DNA of 64,000 bases, taken from assembly GCF_004339565.1 (NCBI RefSeq), contig NZ_SMFZ01000002.1, positions 1,116,001-1,180,000 on the forward strand, in the 5' to 3' direction. Position 1 is the stretch's first letter; the number at the start of each line of letters is the position of its first letter. Made by a program: the position numbers and the translations under genes. The notes beneath the pieces were generated by a model. That model saw only the letters and a list, made by a program, of their open reading frames with translations. It ran no database searches and was not told the DNA's origin. The stretch is from Pseudonocardia endophytica (GTDB lineage: Bacteria; Actinomycetota; Actinomycetes; Mycobacteriales; Pseudonocardiaceae). Below are positions 57,532-64,000 of this stretch, one piece after another.

Positions 57532-58630
57532 AACGAATAGAGTAGTACTCCTCCATACTATTCTTCCGGCCTATCGCCAGGATTTTCTCGAGGAGGTAGC
57601 CTACCGGCTCGGTAACCGGTTCTCCGCAGTTGCCGGATTGAGATCGGCTCCGCCAGTTGTAACTACGGAGGTTTCTTTTCCGATTCTCTCTGTTAGAAAT
57701 CGGTACTTCCTTGGCGGGCGCGTCTACGTTCAAACGGGCGCAGCGATGCTCCAGGCGTTAGATGCGGCCGTCCTTATCGTCGATATGAACCCCAGATGCT
57801 TGACCACGTGGTTACTCGTACTGTTACGTCGGATCCTAGGGCGTAGAACGTTAGGTTGGGGTCACGCGTTCCCGAGGAGTGGCCCGGATTCCGGCTCCGA
57901 CCGAGTTAGGTCTGTATTAAGATCTCTTTGCGGAGAAGTATGTGTCTATACGTTTGGACAACGGCGACAGCTTCTCGAGCATCAACCGAAGATTGGCTCG
58001 GTTTACGTAGTTCCGAATGCGACGCAGCGGCGTGTCAATCCGGTTTCAAGGGGCCGTAGGATTAATCTGCTGTATTGCGGTCGGCTGTCTGTACTGAAGC
58101 GTCCCGATCTTTTGGTTGAGGCATACGCCTGTGCAAGAGCGTCGATTCCTTCAGGTGCAAGACTCGTCATAATTGGAAGTGGCCCGATGGAGGAGAGGCT
58201 TCGCGCGCTTGTCCGCGATTTAGGCGTCGAGGCTTCGGTCGATTTCGAGGGTGCCGTCTCTGATTCGCAACGACTGAAAGGTTTCTATCAAGACGCCTTG
58301 GTCTCGGTTTCACCTGGATATGTCGGCCTGGCCTTAACTCAGTCGCTCGCTTTCGGCGTTCCGATGATTATCGCAGATGATGAACCGCATGCTCCGGAGG
58401 TCGAGCTAGCAAACTCTGCTAACTCTCGATTCTTCAATGCGCGATCCAAGGAGGCACTTAGCGAGGAGATTGTCGACGTCTTTCGGTCCCGGGACGATTG
58501 GATCGAGAGTTCGGTGACGATTTCCAACGAATGTCAGCAATACTATACAGCTGAGGCGATGGCTAAGTCATTTGTGGCTGCAGCAACTCGGCGAGACGAG
58601 GGCCACGATTCGATGGAGGTATTTCGGTGA
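57524..58630 (+). CDS. GT4-family glycosyltransferase, low-GC island
   Basis: The 368-aa product has an N-terminal VVLLHTILPAYRQDFLEEV and a C-terminal Glycos_transf_1 domain with VPNATQRRV, LLYCGRLSVLKRPDLLVEA, LVIIGSGPMEERL and ALVSVSPGYVGLALTQSLAFGVPMI (SPGYVGLALTQSLAFG as the E-x7-E-like donor site). The WxHAFPRSGPDSG region is reminiscent of fucosyl- and related transferases. ATG 57524 overlaps the previous gene by eight bases. It is part of the same operon. Confidence 0.85.
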   Translation: MSRTNRVVLLHTILPAYRQDFLEEVAYRLGNRFSAVAGLRSAPPVVTTEVSFPILSVRNRYFLGGRVYVQTGAAMLQALDAAVLIVDMNPRCLTTWLLVLLRRILGRRTLGWGHAFPRSGPDSGSDRVRSVLRSLCGEVCVYTFGQRRQLLEHQPKIGSVYVVPNATQRRVNPVSRGRRINLLYCGRLSVLKRPDLLVEAYACARASIPSGARLVIIGSGPMEERLRALVRDLGVEASVDFEGAVSDSQRLKGFYQDALVSVSPGYVGLALTQSLAFGVPMIIADDEPHAPEVELANSANSRFFNARSKEALSEEIVDVFRSRDDWIESSVTISNECQQYYTAEAMAKSFVAAATRRDEGHDSMEVFR

Positions 58631-59463
58631 CAAGGGTTCCAATTACCGCAATCATTCTTACTAAGAATGAAGCTCGTGTCATCGAGCGCACAATTCATTC
58701 TCTTCTATGTCTCGATCAAGTTGTTGTTGTTGACTCGGCCAGCGAGGACGGAACGCCGGCGATTGCCAGGGGTGCCGGCGCGGACGTTGTCGACTTCTTG
58801 TGGGACGGTCAGTATCCTAAGAAGAAGCAATGGGCGCTAGAGCATAGCGACATCAGGAATCGATGGGTCTTGTTCGTGGATGCCGATGAGATATTTACCC
58901 GTTCTCTGCTGGACGAGATGGGTCAGCAGATTCTCTGTCGGTCGTCGTCAGCCGACTCGCCCGGTGCATATTCCGTCGAGTATGCTTATCGTTTCGACGG
59001 TCGGATCTTGCATCATGGGCATCGGGTACGTAAGGTAGTACTTCTTGATAAAGACAGGTGCCATTTCCCGGTTGTAGATGATCTAAATGTAGCAAATATG
59101 TGGGAAGTCGAAGGACATTATCAGCCGGTGATTGATGGTGAAGTGGGGGCATTGAGTGGAGAGGTCGTGCACGACGATGTCGACCCCCTGTACTCCTACT
59201 TTGCCCGTCATAATCGGTATTCTGACTGGGAAGCGCATCTGAGGGTCAACAAGTCTGCTCAACGGCAGGTTAGAGCGTCCAAGACTCTGCAAGGGCGAAT
59301 CTTTGATCGATTGCCTTTGAAGCCGCTTCTGTTCTTCGTCTACTCGTATGTACTGCGGGCAGGGTTCAGGGATGGAATCCCGGGCTTAAACTACGCGTTG
59401 AGCTTGGCGTTCTACTACTGGCAGATCAACGTGAAGACGCGCGAGGCTAGGCGTGCCGGATAG
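58627..59463 (+). CDS. GT2-family glycosyltransferase (WaaE/KdtX-like), low-GC island
   Basis: The 278-aa single-domain GT-A enzyme has AIILTKNEARVIERTIHSL at the N-terminus, VVVDSASEDGT, RWVLFVDADEIF (DxD) and a central HHGHRVRKVVLLDK. The layout is that of the WaaE/KdtX beta-glucosyltransferase-like group. The GTG at 58627 overlaps the previous stop. It is the last gene of the low-GC operon. Confidence 0.87.
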   Translation: MTRVPITAIILTKNEARVIERTIHSLLCLDQVVVVDSASEDGTPAIARGAGADVVDFLWDGQYPKKKQWALEHSDIRNRWVLFVDADEIFTRSLLDEMGQQILCRSSSADSPGAYSVEYAYRFDGRILHHGHRVRKVVLLDKDRCHFPVVDDLNVANMWEVEGHYQPVIDGEVGALSGEVVHDDVDPLYSYFARHNRYSDWEAHLRVNKSAQRQVRASKTLQGRIFDRLPLKPLLFFVYSYVLRAGFRDGIPGLNYALSLAFYYWQINVKTREARRAG

Positions 59464-59909
59464 CGTAAACCGCGCTCGACGGGGAGCTCTTCACGGAATG
59501 CGGAGAGTTGTTGAACCTGCCCAAAGCGGGTAACGGGACGCGCCCGTTCGCAACCAGGTCGGGGCGGTGAGGGTCGATGCCGAGATAGGCACGTACGGCC
59601 CGGGCGTCTGGGGGTTCGGCAGGCAGCCCGTGACGTTGAGGTACGCGAACGCGTCGATAGTCCTAGATACTGGTCTGCCCAGGAACGAATCGCCCGGTGC
59701 CGTCTGGACACGGTGTCGCACGACTAGCTGGCCAGAGGGGTCCGATGCCGTCCAGCGTCGACCTGTCAGGGTGGCTGTTCTGGTGCAATAGGGCCTATTG
59801 CGCCGGGTGCATGTATCGCACGCTCCACTCGACCCGTCGTGCGGTGATATCAAGAAGGGGTGTAGGAAACGAGTTGGAGTCCCGGATCCAACAGAGGCGA
59901 GGTCGGATC
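59464..59909. other. Intergenic region, no gene recognised
   Basis: About 450 bp lie between the low-GC operon and the polymerase gene. Composition returns to higher GC. The short frames present on both strands show no domain. The polymerase frame is open from 59697, and an earlier start (ATG 59808) cannot be excluded. Confidence 0.45.
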
Positions 59910-61355
59910 GTGGTGGGATCGTGGCACCCGGCGGTATGGCGAACACCCCACGTGCCCGGCCGGAGCGCGTTCTGGTGGTGGGCAGTCGTCTGCTTGTGTG
60001 CGTTTGCCGCTGGAGGGCTTGCGGCAAACGCGCCAATCGTGATGGCGGTGGCGGTAGCGGCGCTCTTACTTATCCCGCCGCTGGTCAAGAGCGGGAAGGC
60101 TCGAGTGCTATACACGCTCCTCGGAGGCCTACTGGTCCTCGGCCCGCCCGGAGTCGGCGTCACCAAGCTCGCCTACCTGGCTGGGCTGCTGGTCGCCGCC
60201 GCGGTATCGATACCGCACATCAACCGACGTATGGCTGAGCCATGGTTTCGGTCGTATCGGTGGGTCGTCCCGACGATAATACTGATGGGTGGCGCGCTGG
60301 CCACGTCGTTCTTGGTCGCGCAGATCAACGGCATCTCGCCAGAGTCCTGGCTGCGGGACGCCCTGCCTTACATCCTGCTGATCGGTTCGCCAATCATCGC
60401 CCTCGGGGCAGTCCACGATCTGTCCCGCGACTGGTGCTTCCGGATGATTGCCGTGGTCGGCGTCATCTCGGCGGTCGCGTTCGCGGTCGACTGGCTTAGC
60501 AGGCGGGGTGTCAGTACGTTGCCTGTGAGCCGGTTCGCGTTCGGTTCCGCGGCGATGATCGCGTTCGCGTTCGGGTTCCTGCTGGTGCGGGCACTGCTGC
60601 GGAGGCGACACCGGATATGGTGGGGCGCGGCCGCACTGCTGATGCCGCTATCGATCCTGATCACTGGAAGCCGGACGGCGCTGATCCTGTTCGCGGCGGT
60701 CGGAGCGGCGATTGGCCCGCTGGCACGGGAGAGGATCCCCCCGATCCGAGCGGTGATGTGTGTGGGCGCCGCCGCGCTGATCGTGTGGACAGCACTTCCA
60801 GTCCTGGGGAGCGCGCTGATCTCGAATCCAGAATTCCTCGGTTCGAGAATCGAGGCCGCGGAACGAGTCCTGACTGGTAGCGCCGACGCCGATCAGTCGT
60901 ACGAGGGTCGCGCCAGTCAGACCACGCAGGCGGCGGGGGCTATCGCCAATGCCCCGGTGTTCGGGGTCGGGCTGGGGCACCAGTTCGAGGTCCCGGGGCG
61001 GGACGAGCCGAACAGATCCAACATCGACTCGCCGCTCGGCCCGGTTGCGAAGCTTGGACTGTTCGGTACCGGAGCGCTGGTCTGTTTCTTGGCGGCTCTG
61101 GTCCGCCCGATTGTGATCGGTTCTCGGGAACGACCAGATTTCGTGTACACGGCGTGTTGGTCGTTCGTAGTGCTGTTCCTGGTGCAGATCCCATTCGGCT
61201 CGTTCGTCGAGGATAAGGGCCTCAGCTTCGCCGTCCTGCTATTCGTTGCTGTCACCGCGGCGACCGCTTACGGTCGACGCTCCAAAGCGCCCGTGCTAAA
61301 CGGAAAATCCGTGTCGGCTCCGCCGGGTGCGGTCAGGTCGAGCACGCTGAAGTAG
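59910..61355 (+). CDS. O-antigen ligase/polymerase-like membrane protein (Wzy-type)
   Basis: The 481-aa product has about 10-11 membrane helices and a large loop in the second half. The Wzy_C/O-antigen-ligase signature includes LITGSRTALILF, and after the loop NAPVFGVGLGHQFEVPG and NIDSPLGPVAKLGLFGTGAL (the conserved H-N-x-(Y/L) region). It would polymerise or ligate lipid-linked repeat units at the outer face. GTG 59910 is chosen for position; GAGGCGAGGTCGG is upstream. It is the functional complement of the flippase and transferases in the preceding operon, though its GC is intermediate. Confidence 0.82.
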   Translation: MVGSWHPAVWRTPHVPGRSAFWWWAVVCLCAFAAGGLAANAPIVMAVAVAALLLIPPLVKSGKARVLYTLLGGLLVLGPPGVGVTKLAYLAGLLVAAAVSIPHINRRMAEPWFRSYRWVVPTIILMGGALATSFLVAQINGISPESWLRDALPYILLIGSPIIALGAVHDLSRDWCFRMIAVVGVISAVAFAVDWLSRRGVSTLPVSRFAFGSAAMIAFAFGFLLVRALLRRRHRIWWGAAALLMPLSILITGSRTALILFAAVGAAIGPLARERIPPIRAVMCVGAAALIVWTALPVLGSALISNPEFLGSRIEAAERVLTGSADADQSYEGRASQTTQAAGAIANAPVFGVGLGHQFEVPGRDEPNRSNIDSPLGPVAKLGLFGTGALVCFLAALVRPIVIGSRERPDFVYTACWSFVVLFLVQIPFGSFVEDKGLSFAVLLFVAVTAATAYGRRSKAPVLNGKSVSAPPGAVRSSTLK

Positions 61356-61696
61356 CCGTTGGAGACTTCCGACGATGCTGTGAGCGTGTACACGACATCC
61401 GAGATCCCTCGGAGAGATATGGATGGTGATACGCGTGAACGTGCCGATCAGGCTAAAGCCCGCTCCCGATCTCGCGTCTGGGCAGAGGACCGATCGTGGA
61501 CGCCGATAAAGTCGTTGGCGCTCTTGCGGATCGCGAACACGGTGTGGCGGGTGCGGGCGGCTTGCCCTGTCCGAAGCGCAGCGGTGCTTCGCTACTTCAC
61601 CCTCGACGGCAGCGACTGCTCTTCCCGAACCGCGCAGGAATCCGTGATCGCAAGTTTTATCTGGTGGGTCGACCGCCAAGTCTCCCCGGATAGCGA

Positions 61697-61905
61697 CACT
61701 TCGCCGCGAACTCTACCTGGCCCGCTGCTGGACCGAGGATCCCGACCGGGTCGACGAGGCCGGTGTGCCGGCGGGAATCGAGTTCGCGACCAAGCCGCAG
61801 CTGGCGACCGGGATGTTCGCTCGGGCGCTACACGCCGGGGTCAGCGCCCGATGGGGCACCGCCGACGAGGTCTACGGCGCTGATCCTGGGTTGCGCGCCG
61901 GGTGC
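61697..61905 (+). pseudogene. IS701-family transposase fragment
   Basis: The translation includes ELYLARCWTEDPDRVDEAGV, then FATKPQLATGMFARALHAG and TADEVYGADPGLR, the central DDE region of IS701-family transposases (LYLPxSWTxDPxR, DEVYG). Both ends are missing. Confidence 0.75.
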
Positions 61906-62415
61906 GAACAGATTCAGCCCGACCACGTCGCGGACCTTGTCGATGAACACGGATCGGCCGACAGCTTCCAGGTATCCACCAGATGCGGCTTGAGACCGGA
62001 CGCGCGCCGGATCCGCGAGATCGCCGTCTGCGACATTCCTGTCGCGGCCGCCATCGAGCGCGTGGACCTGAGACTGTCCCGGTTGGCCGGCCGCTCCTCC
62101 AAAGCCTTGGTGATCACCAGCTCGACCTGGGAGTCGCCGATTGTGCGGGGTGCACCCGGACTGGGCTCGTCGGACAGGCCATCCAGCCGGTCGACCACGA
62201 ACCGATTGCCACTTACCGACCTTCGGCAGTGAGACCCTCAGCACGCGGGACACCTCGCTGGTGGATAGGCCCTGCGCGCACGTCAACACGATCCGTGCTC
62301 GAGTCGCCGACGCCTGCGCGATCTTACCGCGCCGCGTCCAGCCCTGCGGCGCGTCTTCTCGACCTGCGTCGGCTCCAACAACGCCAGCTCTACTTCGCCC
62401 ATCACTCATACCGAA
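61905..62415 (-). pseudogene. IS630-family transposase fragment, frameshifted
   Basis: On the minus strand the N-terminal helix-turn-helix region reads RARIVLTCAQGLSTSEVSRV and LRVSLPKVGKW. In another frame it continues DRLDGLSDEPSPGAPRTI and MSQTAISRIRRASGLKPHLV, then in the first frame again DKVRDVVGLNLF. At least two frame changes and loss of the DDE part show decay. Confidence 0.78.
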
Positions 62416-62439
62416 CCGTAACAATCGTCGACCACCACA

Positions 62440-63426
62440 CTAGGTCATTGCTCCGAGTTCGTGGTCGACCATAATGCGGGCGAGCTGGTCCGGCATTGTT
62501 TGGGCCTTCCAGCCGAGGATATCGTGGGCTTTCGCGGGGTCGCCGATCAGTGCGTCGACCTCGGTGGGGCGTAGGTAGGACTCGTCGAACTTGACGTGGT
62601 CCTCCCATTTGAGGTTGACGTGAGCGAAGCAGTGTTGGACGAAGTCGCGGACGGTGTAGGCGGTGCCGGTCGCTAGGACGTAGTCGGTGGGCTCGTCAGC
62701 CTGAAGCATGCGCCACATGCCTTCGACATACTCCGGCGCGTACCCCCAGTCGCGGATTGCGTCAAGGTTGCCGAGGTAGACGAACTTCTCTTCGCCCCGA
62801 GCAATGCGGGCGGCCGCACGGGCGATCTTGCGGGTGACGAAGGTTTCGCCACGGCGCGGCGACTCGTGGTTGAACAGGATCCCGTTGACGGCGAACAGGT
62901 TGTGGCCCTCACGGTAGTTTCTGGCGATCCAATAGCCGTAGACCTTTGCCGCGCCGTAGGGGGAGCGGGGGTAGAAGGGAGTGTCTTCGTTCTGCGGAGG
63001 CGGTGTGGCGCCGAACATTTCGGAGGAGCTCGCCTGGTAAAAGCGGCAGTCGACGCCGACCATCCGGATCGCTTCGAGTAGCCTGGTGGTCCCGACGCCG
63101 GTGGTGTTACCGGTGAATTCGGGTTCGTCGAACGAGACGCGGACGTGCGATTGTGCGGCGAGGTGGTAAACCTCGTCAGGGTGGATCTTCTCGATCAGGG
63201 TAACCAGACGTGATGCGTCGGTGAGGTCGCCGTAGTGCAGGAACAGTCGCGCCTCGGGGTCATGCGGATCCTGGTAGAGGTGGTCGATCCGGCCTGTGTT
63301 GAACGTCGACGATCGCCGGATCAGGCCGTGGACCTGGTAGCCCTTCGACAGCAGCAGCTCGGCCAGGTAGGAGCCGTCCTGCCCGGTGATACCAGTGATG
63401 AGTGCTCGGCGCGGGGTGTCGCTCAT
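62440..63426 (-). CDS. gmd: GDP-mannose 4,6-dehydratase
   Basis: The 328-aa SDR enzyme of normal length has NADP site GITGQDGSYLAELLLSKGY, RRSSTFNTGRIDHLY, HYGDLTD, HLAAQSHV, SSSEMFG, the catalytic YGAAK (Tyr and Lys), NHESPRRGETFVTRKI and RPTEVD. It converts GDP-mannose to GDP-4-keto-6-deoxymannose, the precursor of GDP-fucose, GDP-rhamnose and related sugars. The ATG is at 63426. It diverges from the glycosyltransferase at the right edge; the reductase that would finish the pathway is not in the window. Confidence 0.95.
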   Translation of the reverse strand: MSDTPRRALITGITGQDGSYLAELLLSKGYQVHGLIRRSSTFNTGRIDHLYQDPHDPEARLFLHYGDLTDASRLVTLIEKIHPDEVYHLAAQSHVRVSFDEPEFTGNTTGVGTTRLLEAIRMVGVDCRFYQASSSEMFGATPPPQNEDTPFYPRSPYGAAKVYGYWIARNYREGHNLFAVNGILFNHESPRRGETFVTRKIARAAARIARGEEKFVYLGNLDAIRDWGYAPEYVEGMWRMLQADEPTDYVLATGTAYTVRDFVQHCFAHVNLKWEDHVKFDESYLRPTEVDALIGDPAKAHDILGWKAQTMPDQLARIMVDHELGAMT

Positions 63427-63565
63427 CGAGGTACTCCTGGGTCGATCGGTGGAGTGGGTCGCGGCACGATAGCGTGTCACTTTGTGCGTCGTGTGATGGC
63501 ACTGCGCGAGACTCTCCTCGACCGCCGAGTAGCCGGCCGAGGGTAGGGCGGAAAGGTGTGACCCG

Positions 63566-64000
63566 TTGCTGCGCGTCGTCGTCCTGGGTCTGAACTACCA
63601 GCCGGAAGAGGCGGGGATCGCCCCCTACACGAGCGGGATGGCGAGATTTCTCGCCGATGCGGGACACGACGTACACGTCATCACCAGTCACCCGCACTAT
63701 CCGGCGTGGAAGGTGGCCGATGGCTATGGCGGCCGGCGGATGGAGGAGACCGACGGCCGGATCCGCGTCACCAGGCTGTGGCACCCGGTGCCGAGCAATC
63801 CCGGCGGACGTAGCCGAGTCGTCGCCGAGGCCGTATTCTCGGCCCACGCATCTCTGGTGCGGAGCCCGAAGCCAGACGTCGTCGTCGCGGTGAGCCCGGC
63901 GCTGCTGACGGTAGGGGCAGCCCTCCTTCGCCGGTACTGCGCCCGTGCGCGCCTCGGTGTGGTGGTCCAGGACTTCTACGGTCGTGCGATCGCCGAGACC
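63566..64000 (+). CDS. GT4-family glycosyltransferase, N-terminal part (cut by window edge)
   Basis: The frame is open from TTG 63566 to the end (145 residues) and no stop is reached. It begins LLRVVVLGLNYQPEEAGIAPYTSG, with DVHVITSHPHYPAW and RLWHPVPSNPG, the N-terminal acceptor domain of WcaI/WbuB-like GT4 transferases. AAAGG lies about ten bases before the TTG. It diverges from the dehydratase gene across about 140 bp. The donor is possibly a GDP-deoxyhexose, judging from the neighbour. Confidence 0.8.
   Translation, partial: MLRVVVLGLNYQPEEAGIAPYTSGMARFLADAGHDVHVITSHPHYPAWKVADGYGGRRMEETDGRIRVTRLWHPVPSNPGGRSRVVAEAVFSAHASLVRSPKPDVVVAVSPALLTVGAALLRRYCARARLGVVVQDFYGRAIAET

Larger units (their letters stand above)
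61356..62439. mobile_element. Transposase graveyard (IS701- and IS630-type remnants)
   Basis: About 1.1 kb between the polymerase and GDP-mannose dehydratase genes is filled by fragments of at least two insertion-sequence families on opposite strands, abutting near 61905. No terminal repeats or intact transposase gene is visible. The first 340 bases (61356-61695) show no recognisable product. Confidence 0.7.

Noticed and set aside
59567..59791. A 74-codon frame before the polymerase gene
   Set aside because: It has no recognisable domain and no ribosome site, and competing frames of equal length occur on the other strand.
1..64000. tRNA, rRNA, CRISPR arrays, phage genes or a replication origin
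   Set aside because: Nothing resembling a tRNA cloverleaf, rRNA core sequences, phage structural genes or DnaA-box clusters was seen on either strand.

Overview
This is a very GC-rich window (most genes have G or C at almost every third codon position) with frequent GTG/TTG starts and 4-bp GTGA/ATGA overlaps. Class E and class F sortases, LCP and DUF4397 proteins sit close together. All of this points to an actinomycete, probably a Pseudonocardiaceae member such as Pseudonocardia. No rRNA or marker gene is present, so the genus is a guess.

The window is almost entirely a cell-surface and exopolysaccharide super-locus. 1-6.9 kb: the tail of a Wzz-like chain-length protein, an HNH nuclease, an EEP-family phosphatase/nuclease, an OmpR-type two-component pair, an MFS transporter and a DUF4397 protein. 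6.9-10.5 kb: a class F sortase with a very long repetitive Pro-rich N-terminal extension. 10.6-16.8 kb: an EPS block (GT4, Wzz-like protein, flippase, lipoprotein glycosidase-like protein, polyprenyl sugar transferase). 17.3-21.8 kb: a minus-strand cassette (nucleotide-sugar dehydrogenase, processive GT2, 42-aa membrane microprotein, polysaccharide deacetylase), divergent from a TetR regulator. 23.2-31.7 kb: a 2095-aa adhesin ending in an LAWTG sorting signal, an NlpC/P60 protein, its likely class E sortase and a 51-aa membrane protein. 32.1-33.2 kb: two small secreted Q/N-rich proteins. 33.4-37.4 kb: a second copy of the dehydrogenase/GT2/microprotein/deacetylase cassette, in which the deacetylase has lost its catalytic residues. 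37.4-45.3 kb: a secreted lipoprotein, a second TetR, an LCP protein, UDP-glucose dehydrogenase and a small sugar-modification operon. 45.9-48.7 kb: a SipW/TasA-like operon (signal peptidase I with three small exported proteins). 48.8-52.1 kb: two near-duplicate short sugar transferases flanking a low-molecular-weight tyrosine phosphatase, then an SGNH-like protein.

From 52.1 kb the character changes. A decayed BCCT transporter and about 1.5 kb of debris lead into a five-gene EPS island (54.2-59.5 kb) with clearly lower GC and relaxed codon use, which looks horizontally acquired. It is followed by a polymerase/ligase gene, a transposase graveyard (IS701- and IS630-type fragments), GDP-mannose 4,6-dehydratase and a glycosyltransferase running off the right edge.

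The strongest unexplained signal is a 17-bp element, TTCCAC-N5-TGTTGA, seen five times exactly and about five more times with one or two mismatches. All copies are in intergenic DNA near the adhesin, the Q/N-rich proteins, the TasA-like operon, a TetR gene and the duplicated sugar transferases, as expected of a shared regulator of the surface programme. The Q/N-rich proteins share an eight-residue-period QxxxNxTxQ motif and are candidate matrix or amyloid-like proteins.
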